Of a DNA stretch of 20,778 bases, positions 1 to 7,435 are shown piece after piece (the stretch's first letter is position 1; each line of letters opens with the position of its first letter). The stretch is taken from NCBI GenBank assembly GCA_029012525.1, contig JAQXMG010000006.1:1-20778 (forward strand), written 5' to 3'. Under the pieces are notes generated by a model. It was not told where the DNA came from. It worked only from the letters and a program-made list of their open reading frames with translations, and searched no databases. Source of the stretch: a bacterium (GTDB lineage Bacteria; Bacillota_I; Bacilli_A; RF39; UBA660). The position numbers and the translations under genes were made by a program.

Positions 1-22
1 CAATATCTAAGGATAATGAAAT

Positions 23-58
23 AAAAAGAAATTAGCTTTTTGTAGCTGATTTCTTTTT
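23..58. terminator. Bidirectional intrinsic terminator overlapping the end of gerAB
   Basis: Arms 23-37 and 44-58 pair over 15 bp with one G-T wobble, around a 6-nt loop. The outer arms are A5 and T5, so a U-tract follows the stem in either direction. It ends the minus-strand ger operon and includes the gerAB stop codon (32-34). Symmetry suggests it also serves a plus-strand gene lying left of the window, which is inference. Confidence 0.8.
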
Positions 59-1126
59 ACATAATACAATTAAAATAAAATTAATAAATAAAACAATATA
101 TATAAAAGAAGAATAAATAGGAAATTTTGTAAATAAATTAATAATTAAATAATTTTTAAATAAAGTAATAGAAATAAGAGGAATAGCAAAACAAAGGAAA
201 ACTGTAATAATATTTAAAATAAGATCTTTTTTAATTTTGAATGTTGTTTTTATATAATTAGTTAGACTATATAATAAAACTGCAAGAGATGTAAATGATG
301 CGATGATAATAGTGGATGCTAAAACATTTTCAATTCTTTGAATAAAGTCAAAAGCTTGAACTTTTTTTAAAAGTGCATATTCAGGATAAGTAAATATAAT
401 ACTCATATCAATACCGAAAACACCTATGATTAAAAGTAAAAATACAAATACAAACAAATAACCAAATATATAGCCACAGATTATTCTTCTTTTCAATTTT
501 TTAGAGTCTGTAATATCGCTTTTTCTTATGCTAATTAAGCTAATTAGAGGTACAATTATAAATGTAGGAAACATTAAAGAAGTCTTTATGAAAATTTCAT
601 AAGAAACATCGAAAATAGGTAAATAATTATCAAATTCAACAATTGGAATTAAAAAAATCCATGCAAATAAGATAATTAACATAAATAGTAAAAATAAGAT
701 AATGTGACATCTGCCAATAACTTCAAGTTTTTTACAAACAACCAAAGAAAGAGAAGTAGAAAGAAGAGCAAGTATTAAATAATAGGAAGTTCTAGATAAA
801 AATTGACTTACTGTAAAAGTAACAATAGACCATGATTCAACAAAAATTATATAAATAATTGCAATTACATATAAAATGTTTAATATTTGCCCAAACCATT
901 TAAATTTTTCTTTGTTATATTCAAAAATGTTTTTATCATTTGCTTTATCAATAATATAGACAATCATTAAAAGAGAAATAAAACCTATTAAAAATCCAAC
1001 AAAAGATGAAAATAGTGCTGCATGTCTTCCTGTTTCTAATACTAAAGTATTACCAAATCCAGGAAATAAAATAACCCCTAAAAAAAATGTAAATACAAAT
1101 AATTCTTTTGAACTTATTTTACTCAT
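32..1126 (-). CDS. gerAB: Spore germinant receptor B subunit (GerAB-type, APC-superfamily permease)
   Basis: This is the integral membrane B subunit of a Ger-type nutrient receptor in the inner spore membrane; in characterised systems this subunit binds the germinant. At 364 aa it matches the family's usual length. About ten strongly hydrophobic segments are visible. The first covers roughly residues 10-30 and includes the FFLGVILFPGFGNTL stretch typical of the opening helix of this family. It is the third gene of the operon, starting 2 nt after the gerAC stop, and a GAAGGAG ribosome-binding site lies inside the end of gerAC. The last codons form one arm of the operon terminator. The substrate cannot be predicted from sequence. 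The family call is firm; GerAB, GerBB and GerKB cannot be told apart here. Confidence 0.9.
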   Translation of the reverse strand: MSKISSKELFVFTFFLGVILFPGFGNTLVLETGRHAALFSSFVGFLIGFISLLMIVYIIDKANDKNIFEYNKEKFKWFGQILNILYVIAIIYIIFVESWSIVTFTVSQFLSRTSYYLILALLSTSLSLVVCKKLEVIGRCHIILFLLFMLIILFAWIFLIPIVEFDNYLPIFDVSYEIFIKTSLMFPTFIIVPLISLISIRKSDITDSKKLKRRIICGYIFGYLFVFVFLLLIIGVFGIDMSIIFTYPEYALLKKVQAFDFIQRIENVLASTIIIASFTSLAVLLYSLTNYIKTTFKIKKDLILNIITVFLCFAIPLISITLFKNYLIINLFTKFPIYSSFIYIVLFINFILIVLCKKKSATKS

Positions 1127-1128
1127 AA

Positions 1129-2241
1129 TTATTCTCCTTCGGTACTTCGATAAACGTTTCCATATCTAAATAATTTTGAATTAACATTTAAATTGATTTT
1201 AGCAATTTCATAAATATTTTTACCCTCAAACTTCTCATAATCTTTATAATATTTTTTATATATAATTTTTTCTAATCCTAAAATATCGATATTATTAGTT
1301 TTGCAAGTTTCTATTAAATCATTTAAGTATTTTTTTATTTCCTTATTGATGAGATTTTGAATTTCTTCTTGAACATCTTTTTTTTCTAAGTTTATTTTTT
1401 CTCTTATTTCAGATGGTTGAGCTGATATATCAATATTAATATCAACTATAACTTCATCATGATTAACTGAAACATCAAAACTATTTTTTGGTCTAACTAA
1501 TAATACATCCATTAATATATCTTGGTATTTTATATTAATTCCAATATCGAATAAATTATTGTTAATTAAATTATAGGCTATAGCAGTATTATCATTTAAT
1601 TTTATAAATTCATTTTTTTTATTATCCAAAGCAACTACACCGGTTAACTTATTTTTTTCATCAACTAATTCAATTGATGTTAAAACAGGAGTTTGTTTTC
1701 CTTCTAAAAAAATGCTAATTAACTCTTCCATATTAAATTGTACAGTGGTTCCTTGTCTAAGGGTTGATACTTTTAATGATTCTAAAATTTCTTTGCTAGC
1801 TACTGAATTAGAGTTTTCACTACTTTTTCCTAAAATATCTTTGGCACTTCCACTAGGATTTATTAAAACATCAAAATCATTTCTAGTTGATGGACTCCTT
1901 AGAAAATAATCAAATAAATTGTCAACTTTTGATTCGAGTATTGATTCTCCTAAAACAACTAATTTTAGATGTCCTAAATAAAGCATTTTAGGATATGATA
2001 GTGATACATTTCTAAATGCTTGAGTAATAGTTTCTCCTTTTGATTCATAAAGAATAGTTTTAGTTTGACTTGTTCCTTCGCCACTTTGCTGTAAGTCAAG
2101 TATTTGTACTACGATTTCATAATTTCCATCTTTGTAATCAATTCCTAAAGCATTTGCAATTGCCAAATCATTTAATTCAATATAACTGCAACCAGTTAAG
2201 AAAAAACAAGTAATCAAAATTAATGTTATAATTTTTTTCAT
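1129..2241 (-). CDS. gerAC: Spore germinant receptor lipoprotein C subunit (Ger(x)C family)
   Basis: This is the lipoprotein C subunit of the germinant receptor, anchored at the outer face of the inner spore membrane and required for receptor function in characterised Bacillus systems. The N-terminus is a lipoprotein signal peptide: MKK, a hydrophobic core, then a lipobox LTGCS with Cys18 as the predicted lipidated residue. The family's N-terminal segment follows (NDLAIANALGIDY, about residues 24-36), and the LYLGHLKLVVLGE motif lies near residue 90. The length of 370 aa is normal. The start codon overlaps the gerAA stop as ATGA (2238-2241), implying translational coupling, and a separate GGAG site lies about 10 nt upstream. 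The gene order A-C-B matches B. subtilis gerK rather than gerA. Confidence 0.92.
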   Translation of the reverse strand: MKKIITLILITCFFLTGCSYIELNDLAIANALGIDYKDGNYEIVVQILDLQQSGEGTSQTKTILYESKGETITQAFRNVSLSYPKMLYLGHLKLVVLGESILESKVDNLFDYFLRSPSTRNDFDVLINPSGSAKDILGKSSENSNSVASKEILESLKVSTLRQGTTVQFNMEELISIFLEGKQTPVLTSIELVDEKNKLTGVVALDNKKNEFIKLNDNTAIAYNLINNNLFDIGINIKYQDILMDVLLVRPKNSFDVSVNHDEVIVDINIDISAQPSEIREKINLEKKDVQEEIQNLINKEIKKYLNDLIETCKTNNIDILGLEKIIYKKYYKDYEKFEGKNIYEIAKINLNVNSKLFRYGNVYRSTEGE

Positions 2242-3689
2242 AATTTTTTACTCCTTTTTAAGTTGTCATCAGTAAGAAGTGGATTTCTCAAATTATCATT
2301 TTTTATATCTTTTTTAAAGATACTTTTGATTGCAAAATTTAAGTTAAATGGAGCAAAAGGCCATAGATAAGGTTTACCAAATGATTTTAAGCTTGCCATC
2401 ATTATAATGAAAATAAAACCACAAAATGTTACTCCTGGAATTCCGGCAGTTGTTGCAAAAATCATAAATAATAGTTTCCAAAATCTAATACCATTTACCA
2501 TTGCTTGACCAGTAAACATTAAAGAACAAATTGCAGATACTGCAACAACAATTACCATAATAGGAGAAACTATACCAGCAGCTACAGCAGCATCTCCTAA
2601 AACAATTGCCCCTAAAATACTTATAGCACTACCTGATAAACTAGGCATCCTAATATCACTTTCACGTAATATTTCAAAGATAAGTGTCATACCCAGTGCT
2701 TCAACAAAAGCAGGAAAAGGAACACCCTCTCTTTGAAGAGCAAAATTAATAAGAAGGGATTCTGGTATGGTTTCATGATTAAATGTTGTTATAGCAATAT
2801 AAAATGCCGGTAAAACTATAGCTATAAAAAATGAAATGTATCTTATAATTCTTGTGAAAATAACATTTTTAGATTTTTGATAATAATCTTCTGATGCATT
2901 AAATAAATCAGTAAAGAATGTTGGAATAATTAAAACACCAGGTGAGTTTTCAACAATAATACAGATTTTTCCTTTAAGTAGGTTCATAACAGCAACATCA
3001 GGTCTTTCTGTTGGATAAATTAAAGTAAAAACACTATTTTTACTTTCTATATATTCTTTAATATAATTACTATCAATTATGCCATCAACATCAATTTTAT
3101 CTAATTTTTCTTTAACAGAATCTAAAAGTTCTTGTTCAATAATATTTTTCATGTATAAAATACCAACTTTAGATTTTGTTTCTTTCCCAATTATTTTTTC
3201 TTCTACTATTAAGTTATTTGTTTTAATTCTTTTTCTAATTAATCCAATATTATCAAGATAGTTTTCATTAAAAGAATCTTTAGGTCCAAGAATAGCTTGT
3301 TCCACAACTGGTTGTTCTATAGCTCTTGATAATTCTTTTTTTGCTTCAATAGCGAGGGATTCTTTCTTTTTATCAAACAAAATAATAACAAAACCATTAC
3401 CTAATTTTTCATAAATATTTTCAAAATTTTTTATTTTTTCAATTTCAACACTTGGTATAGTATTATATAAAACATTAATAATATCATCTTTTTTTATATT
3501 TTCTTTTTCTAAATTACTGATGTTTTTTAAAATAAAATCATTAACAATTTTGTTATCACACAAAGAAGAATTGTATACTAAATAAATTTTGGTATTAAAT
3601 AAAATAATATCTCTAAAGGATATATCAATTGAATTATTATAATCAGATTCTATTTTATTAATGTTTTTTTCTAAATCACTATAAATCAT
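2238..3689 (-). CDS. gerAA: Spore germinant receptor A subunit (GerAA-type)
   Basis: This is the A subunit of the germinant receptor. A soluble N-terminal region (about residues 1-280) is followed by a membrane region with four to five helices. The most conserved family block is present: REGVPFPAFVEALGMTLIFE, then RMPSLSGSAISILGAIVLGD and AAGIVSPIMVIVV. The N-terminal part is the variable domain of the family. I chose the start at 3689 because GGTGAT lies just upstream with a 4-nt gap. An in-frame ATG at 3701, giving four more residues, has no Shine-Dalgarno. It is the first gene of gerAA-gerAC-gerAB. In B. subtilis such operons are transcribed by sigma-G in the forespore, but I saw no convincing sigma-G promoter in the roughly 100 bp upstream. 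Confidence 0.93.
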   Translation of the reverse strand: MIYSDLEKNINKIESDYNNSIDISFRDIILFNTKIYLVYNSSLCDNKIVNDFILKNISNLEKENIKKDDIINVLYNTIPSVEIEKIKNFENIYEKLGNGFVIILFDKKKESLAIEAKKELSRAIEQPVVEQAILGPKDSFNENYLDNIGLIRKRIKTNNLIVEEKIIGKETKSKVGILYMKNIIEQELLDSVKEKLDKIDVDGIIDSNYIKEYIESKNSVFTLIYPTERPDVAVMNLLKGKICIIVENSPGVLIIPTFFTDLFNASEDYYQKSKNVIFTRIIRYISFFIAIVLPAFYIAITTFNHETIPESLLINFALQREGVPFPAFVEALGMTLIFEILRESDIRMPSLSGSAISILGAIVLGDAAVAAGIVSPIMVIVVAVSAICSLMFTGQAMVNGIRFWKLLFMIFATTAGIPGVTFCGFIFIIMMASLKSFGKPYLWPFAPFNLNFAIKSIFKKDIKNDNLRNPLLTDDNLKRSKKL

Positions 3690-3850
3690 ATTAATCACCA
3701 TTTCATACTTATTATTAACAGAATATAAAAAAATATATTTCTTTTTTTCGACAAAATTTTATTTTATGGGATGCTACTATAAAAAACAATTTTTTTATGA
3801 AAGGAATATTTTATGAATAGTTATTTTAAAGAAATATAAAAATTTATTAA

Positions 3851-4093
3851 AAGAATGAATTAATTAAAAAATGGAGTGTTAAGTTAACAAAGCTTTATGG
3901 AAAGGGATATGATTATTCTAATTTAAAAAGATTTAGACAATTTTATATTGTTTTTGAAAAAAGGTGGCTCAGTGGGCCACCAATTGACATGGACTAATAT
4001 TAGAATTTTACCAATAAAAGATGAAAATAAAAGAAACTATTATATGAAGACTTAACAATAAGTGATATGCTTAAAAATCTAATATATATATAG
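3851..4093 (+). pseudogene. Remnant of a YhcG/DUF1016-family (PDDEXK nuclease-like) gene
   Basis: The gap 3690-4178 has no intact gene, but translated pieces read as the N-terminal domain of YhcG/DUF1016 proteins. Frame 1 (3851 to about 3960) gives KNELIKKWSVKLTKLYGKGY followed by DYSNLKRFRQFYIVFEK. Dropping one A from the A6 run at 3957-3962 restores GGSVGHQLTWTNIRI and LPIKDENKRNYY. A second frame change near 4043 gives YEDLTISDMLKNL, ending at a stop at 4091-4093. A possible original start with a GAAAGGAA site sits at 3813, but stops separate it from the rest. The C-terminal nuclease domain is missing. The order and spacing of the motifs fit the family as I remember it; no alignment was run. 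Intact homologues often occur near restriction-modification or defence genes, so this may be a decayed acquired gene. Confidence 0.72.
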
Positions 4094-4125
4094 AAGTAGA
4101 AAAAATTGATAAAATAAACTTATTC

Positions 4126-4154
4126 TTGCATAAAATACTTTTCTAGTTTATAAT
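4126..4154 (+). promoter_or_regulatory. Sigma-A-like promoter of tig
   Basis: TTGCAT (4126-4131), a 17-nt spacer, then a perfect TATAAT (4149-4154). The expected transcription start is near 4161. This rules out the in-frame ATG at 4158 as the tig start and supports the one at 4179. Confidence 0.8.
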
Positions 4155-4178
4155 ATTATGCGTGAAAGGAAAGTTTGT

Positions 4179-5435
4179 ATGAAAAAAGAAAATGTATTTG
4201 AAGTTGAAATTAAAATTGAAAAAGAAGACTTTGATAAAGCAATTGAAAATGCTTTAGATAAAAAAATAAAAAATGTAGAAATGGATGGCTTTAGAAAGGG
4301 TCATGTACCTAAAGATATGTACTTAAAAAAATATGGTAGAGAATCTTTGTACATGGATGCAGTTGATGCTTTATTACCTGATGCTTATTCTAAGGCATTA
4401 AAAGATAATAATTATGAACCAATTATTGAACCAAAAGTAGATTTAAAGAATATTGACGAAAATGGATGTACTTTTGTATTTACAATAACTACAAAACCAA
4501 GTGTAAATATTAAAAAGTATAAAGGTTTAAAGGTTAAAAAAGATGAAGTTTCTGTATCAAAAGAAGAAATAGATGCTGAAATTGATAATATGTTAAAAAG
4601 ATATAGCGAACTTGTTGTAAAAGAATCTGGTGTTGTTGAAAATGGTGATATCGCTATTATTGATTTTGAAGGATTTAAAGATGGAGTAGCATTTGAAGGT
4701 GGAAAAGCTTCTAATTATTCACTTGAAATTGGAAGTGGAAGCTTTATACCAGGATTTGAAGATCAACTAGTTGGAATGAAAAAAGATGAAGAAAAAGAAA
4801 TAAATGTAACATTCCCAGAAGATTATCCAAGTAATGATTTAAAAGGAGCTCCAGTTGTATTTAAAGTAAAAGTTAATGAAATAAAAGAAAAAATAGAAAG
4901 AAAATTAGATGAAGATTTCTTCGCAGATTTAGCTATGGATGGAATAAATGATGAAGAATCTTTAAGAAAAAATATTGAAGAATCAATTAAGTCAAGTAAA
5001 GAAATTGAAGCATCTAATAAGTTTGTTGATGATATTCTAAAAGAAATAAGTGATAATACTGAGGTTGATATTCCAGAAGAACTTGTTGAACATGAATTAC
5101 ACCATATGGTTGAAAGATTTAATGAACAATTAAGAATGCAAGGAATGGATATTAACTATTATTATGAAATCACTAAATCAACTGAAGATGATTTGAAAAA
5201 TCAAATGAAGCCTGAAGCATTAAATCATATTAAATATAGATTTATTTTAGAAGAAATAAAAGATTTAGAAAAAGTTTCTGTGACTGATGAAGAAGTTGAA
5301 GCTGAAGCGGAAAAAACTGCTAAAGGTTATGGCATGTCTAAAGATGATTTCATAAAAGCTGTTGGTGGAATTGAAGCAGTAAAATATGAAGTTGAAATGC
5401 AAAAAGTAATTGATATTTTAAAAGAAAATAATTAG
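4179..5435 (+). CDS. tig: Trigger factor, ribosome-associated chaperone and prolyl isomerase
   Basis: Trigger factor binds the ribosome at the nascent-chain exit and shields emerging proteins. The three domains are recognisable in 418 aa. The N-terminal ribosome-binding domain carries the signature GFRKGHVP (residues 37-44). The FKBP-type PPIase domain (about 149-240) includes NGDIAIIDFEGFKDG, GSGSFIPGFEDQLVGM and the FPEDYP segment. A helical C-terminal arm follows, including MKPEALNHIKYRFILEEI. I chose the start at 4179 because a GAAAGGAAA site lies upstream and the ATG at 4158 falls within 4 bp of the -10 box. The protein is slightly shorter than the usual 425-435 aa. It is transcribed from its own promoter, with a hairpin before der. 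Confidence 0.96.
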   Translation: MKKENVFEVEIKIEKEDFDKAIENALDKKIKNVEMDGFRKGHVPKDMYLKKYGRESLYMDAVDALLPDAYSKALKDNNYEPIIEPKVDLKNIDENGCTFVFTITTKPSVNIKKYKGLKVKKDEVSVSKEEIDAEIDNMLKRYSELVVKESGVVENGDIAIIDFEGFKDGVAFEGGKASNYSLEIGSGSFIPGFEDQLVGMKKDEEKEINVTFPEDYPSNDLKGAPVVFKVKVNEIKEKIERKLDEDFFADLAMDGINDEESLRKNIEESIKSSKEIEASNKFVDDILKEISDNTEVDIPEELVEHELHHMVERFNEQLRMQGMDINYYYEITKSTEDDLKNQMKPEALNHIKYRFILEEIKDLEKVSVTDEEVEAEAEKTAKGYGMSKDDFIKAVGGIEAVKYEVEMQKVIDILKENN

Positions 5436-5436
5436 T

Positions 5437-5461
5437 AAGAATTAGGTTTTACCTAATTCTT
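5437..5461 (+). terminator. Hairpin between tig and der, weak terminator or attenuator
   Basis: Arms 5437-5447 (AAGAATTAGGT) and 5451-5461 (ACCTAATTCTT) are perfect complements over 11 bp with a TTT loop, starting 2 nt after the tig stop. The T-tract is poor (TTTAGTAA), so termination is probably partial. It may instead stabilise the tig 3' end. No separate promoter for der is evident, so read-through is expected. Confidence 0.55.
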
Positions 5462-5484
5462 TAGTAATATAAGAAGGTGGTTAT

Positions 5485-6798
5485 ATGAAAATTCCAACTG
5501 TATGTATTGTAGGTCGCCCTAATGTTGGTAAAAGTACAATTTTTAACAAATTAGTAGGTAAAAAAATATCTATAATTGAAGATACTCCAGGTGTAACAAG
5601 AGATAGAATTTATGGTGAAGTCAATTATAAAAATTGCAAATTTAATCTAATTGATACTGGTGGTATTGATGTTAGTAAAGAACTATTTAACGATTCTATT
5701 AAAGTACAAGTAGAAATAGGAATAATTGAAGCTGATAAAATACTATTTGTTGTTGATGCAAAAGATGGATTAACTAAAAATGATTTTGTAGTTCGTGATA
5801 TGCTTCGAAAATCAAATAAAGAAGTAATCGTAGTTATCAATAAAACAGATACAAAAGAAAGTAAAAATAACATTTATGATTTTTATGAACTTGGAAATTA
5901 TACATATATTCCAGTAAGTGGTGAAAATAATCTTGGTATGCTTGATTTATTAGATGAAATTGTAAAAGATTTTAAACCATTTGAAAAAGATGAAATAGAG
6001 CCTACAAAAATATGTGTAATTGGACGTCCTAATGTTGGCAAAAGTAGTTTAGTTAATGCTTTAATAAATGAAGATAGATTAATAGTAAGTGATGTTGCAG
6101 GAACAACTCGTGACGCTGTTGATATTAAGTTTAAATATAATAAAGAAGATTATATTTTGATAGATACAGCAGGTCTTCGTAAAAAAGGTAAAATTTATGA
6201 GAATATTGAAAAATATAGTCTACTTAGAAGTATGAGAGCAATAGAAAGAAGTGATATTTGTCTTCTTGTTGTAAATAGAGAAGAAGGTATTATTGAACAT
6301 GATAAACATATTGCAGGATATGCAAAAGATGCAGGAAAAGGTGTAATTATTGTTGTAAATAAATGGGATACAGTTTCTGCTAAAGACAAAGACATTAAGG
6401 AATTTACAAAACAAATAAGAAATGAATTTAAATTCTTAGATTATGCACCAATCGTATTTTTAAGTGCTTTAACTAAATCAAGAATTCATACTCTTATGCC
6501 TCAAGTTGAAATAGTTAAAGAAAATATTGTAAAAGAAATAAAAACAAGTACTTTAAATGATTTAATTAGAGAAGCATATGATTTAAATCCTGCACCAAGT
6601 TATAAAGGAAAAAGATTAAAAATAACATACACTCATCAATCAGGAGTAAAACCACCTAAATTTACGTTTCATGTTAATGATAAAACTTTAGTTCATTTTT
6701 CTTATGAAAGATATTTAGAAAATAAAATAAGAGAAAGTTTTTCATTTACAGGAACGCCAATAGTTTTAGAATTTAAAAATAAAAACGATTTATTATGA
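5485..6798 (+). CDS. der: Ribosome-associated GTPase Der (EngA), double GTPase domain
   Basis: Der is an essential GTPase with two tandem G domains that assists maturation of the 50S ribosomal subunit. G domain 1 has GRPNVGKST (residues 10-18), TPGVTRD (34-40), DTGG (57-60) and NKTD (119-122). G domain 2 has GRPNVGKSS (180-188), a second TTRD segment, DTAGL and NKWD. A C-terminal KH-like domain follows, with the segments YKGKRLKITYTHQ and PPKFTFHVND. The length of 437 aa is normal. The start is supported by AAGAAGGTGG placed 4-5 nt before the ATG. It lies 49 nt after tig, with a hairpin between. The stop TGA (6796-6798) falls inside the -35 region of the spoVIF promoter. Confidence 0.97.
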   Translation: MKIPTVCIVGRPNVGKSTIFNKLVGKKISIIEDTPGVTRDRIYGEVNYKNCKFNLIDTGGIDVSKELFNDSIKVQVEIGIIEADKILFVVDAKDGLTKNDFVVRDMLRKSNKEVIVVINKTDTKESKNNIYDFYELGNYTYIPVSGENNLGMLDLLDEIVKDFKPFEKDEIEPTKICVIGRPNVGKSSLVNALINEDRLIVSDVAGTTRDAVDIKFKYNKEDYILIDTAGLRKKGKIYENIEKYSLLRSMRAIERSDICLLVVNREEGIIEHDKHIAGYAKDAGKGVIIVVNKWDTVSAKDKDIKEFTKQIRNEFKFLDYAPIVFLSALTKSRIHTLMPQVEIVKENIVKEIKTSTLNDLIREAYDLNPAPSYKGKRLKITYTHQSGVKPPKFTFHVNDKTLVHFSYERYLENKIRESFSFTGTPIVLEFKNKNDLL

Positions 6799-6823
6799 CA
6801 AAAAAAGTCCTCCAACATATAAT
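6795..6823 (+). promoter_or_regulatory. Promoter of spoVIF, with both sigma-A-like and sigma-K-like matches
   Basis: As a sigma-A site it reads ATGACA (6795-6800), 17 nt, TATAAT (6818-6823). The same DNA also fits the B. subtilis sigma-K pattern: AC at 6798-6799, 16 nt, then CATATAATA (6816-6824), which is CATAnnnTA. SpoVIF is, to my recollection, a late mother-cell gene under sigma-K in B. subtilis, so the second reading is attractive. It overlaps the der stop, and its -10 lies in the loop of the hairpin at 6803-6840. Confidence 0.65.
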
Positions 6824-6840
6824 AAAAAAGGAGGACTTTT
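6803..6840 (+). promoter_or_regulatory. Hairpin covering the spoVIF Shine-Dalgarno; possible der terminator
   Basis: Arms 6803-6813 (AAAAGTCCTCC) and 6830-6840 (GGAGGACTTTT) pair perfectly over 11 bp with a 16-nt loop. The right arm contains the whole GGAGG ribosome-binding site of spoVIF, 8 nt before its ATG at 6843. In RNA reading through from der, the site would be buried, or the GC-rich stem plus U4 could end transcription. RNA started from the promoter in the loop would begin near 6830 and lack the left arm, so the site would be free. Confidence 0.7.
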
Positions 6841-6842
6841 AA

Positions 6843-7082
6843 ATGAAATTAACTGATAATTTTTTTAAAAAAATTGAAAAGAAAACCAATGTTGATAAAG
6901 AAACAATTATTAATCTTGCCAAAAATTTACAAGAGGATAATTTAAAAAATGAAGATGCTTTAAGAGATGTTGTAAAAAAACTTAGTGTAATAACAGGAAA
7001 GGAAGTTTCTAAAGAAAAAGAAGATAAAATTATAAATGCAATTTTAAATGATAAAGTTCCTGATATTGATAAAATGGTTTAA
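6843..7082 (+). CDS. spoVIF: Stage VI sporulation protein F (SpoVIF family)
   Basis: This is a small soluble protein of 79 aa resembling SpoVIF (YjcC), which in B. subtilis is needed for late coat assembly and spore resistance. Recognisable features are the opening NFFKKIEKKTNVDKETIINL, the central NLKNEDALRDVVKKLS, and the EVSKEKEDKIINAIL segment followed by a short tail. I assign it by motif order and length from memory, without an alignment. The Shine-Dalgarno GGAGG is ideal but is buried in a hairpin unless transcription starts inside that hairpin's loop. It is bounded downstream by a terminator and converges with the gene at 7099-7410. Together with the ger operon it marks this genome as sporulating. 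Confidence 0.8.
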   Translation: MKLTDNFFKKIEKKTNVDKETIINLAKNLQEDNLKNEDALRDVVKKLSVITGKEVSKEKEDKIINAILNDKVPDIDKMV

Positions 7083-7118
7083 AAAAAGAAATTAGAATTT
7101 ATTTTCTAGTTTCTTTTT
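7083..7118. terminator. Bidirectional intrinsic terminator between convergent genes
   Basis: Arms 7083-7097 and 7104-7118 pair over 15 bp with one G-T wobble and a 6-nt loop. A5 and T5 ends make it usable from both sides. It follows the spoVIF stop directly and overlaps the last codons of the minus-strand gene ending at 7099. Its first 13 bases (AAAAAGAAATTAG) and its geometry are the same as in the terminator at 23-58. Confidence 0.85.
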
Positions 7119-7410
7119 CTAAATATCTTATTAGATCATCACTTTTATAACCTAAAGCTTCTCTAAAAGAAATTAATTTTTTAGAATATAATAACAATTC
7201 TTCGTCTATTTTTTTTATAAATTCTTCATCTTTATGTTCTAAAATAGCAATTTCTTTCATTATCTTTTTGTATTCTATTTTCTTTTCTAGTATGTCTAAT
7301 TGTTTTTTTTCTGGGGTTAGATTATAGGAACTATCATTTTCAATCCTTTTTATTTCATCAATAATGCCTCTAAGTAAATGTTTATAATATAATATATCTT
7401 TAGTACTCAT
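7099..7410 (-). CDS. Small charged helical protein of unknown function
   Basis: I do not recognise this 103-aa protein. It has no signal peptide or membrane segment. It is rich in Lys, Glu, Ile and Leu with few helix breakers, and residues 37-80 look like a coiled coil (LDILEKKIEYKKIMKEIAIL and onward). The open frame is supported by an excellent AAGGAGGT site 5-6 nt before the ATG and a good sigma-A promoter upstream. A terminator sits at its 3' end. It is a single-gene unit on the opposite strand, converging with spoVIF and diverging from ruvA. A sporulation link is possible only by position. Confidence 0.8.
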   Translation of the reverse strand: MSTKDILYYKHLLRGIIDEIKRIENDSSYNLTPEKKQLDILEKKIEYKKIMKEIAILEHKDEEFIKKIDEELLLYSKKLISFREALGYKSDDLIRYLEKETRK

Positions 7411-7435
7411 TTTATACCTCCTTCTTTTCTTTAAA

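Noticed and set aside
3702..3812. Search for a sigma-G promoter or GerE-type site upstream of gerAA
   Set aside because: CAT- and GCAT-like strings occur on the minus strand, but none has a partner box at proper spacing.
3963..3981. GC-rich inverted repeat GGTGGC-TCAGTGG-GCCACC standing out in AT-rich DNA
   Set aside because: It lies inside the DUF1016 remnant, where it is explained as old coding sequence, and it has no T-tract.
4158..4178. Upstream in-frame ATG for tig
   Set aside because: It begins 4 bp after the -10 box and has no ribosome-binding site.
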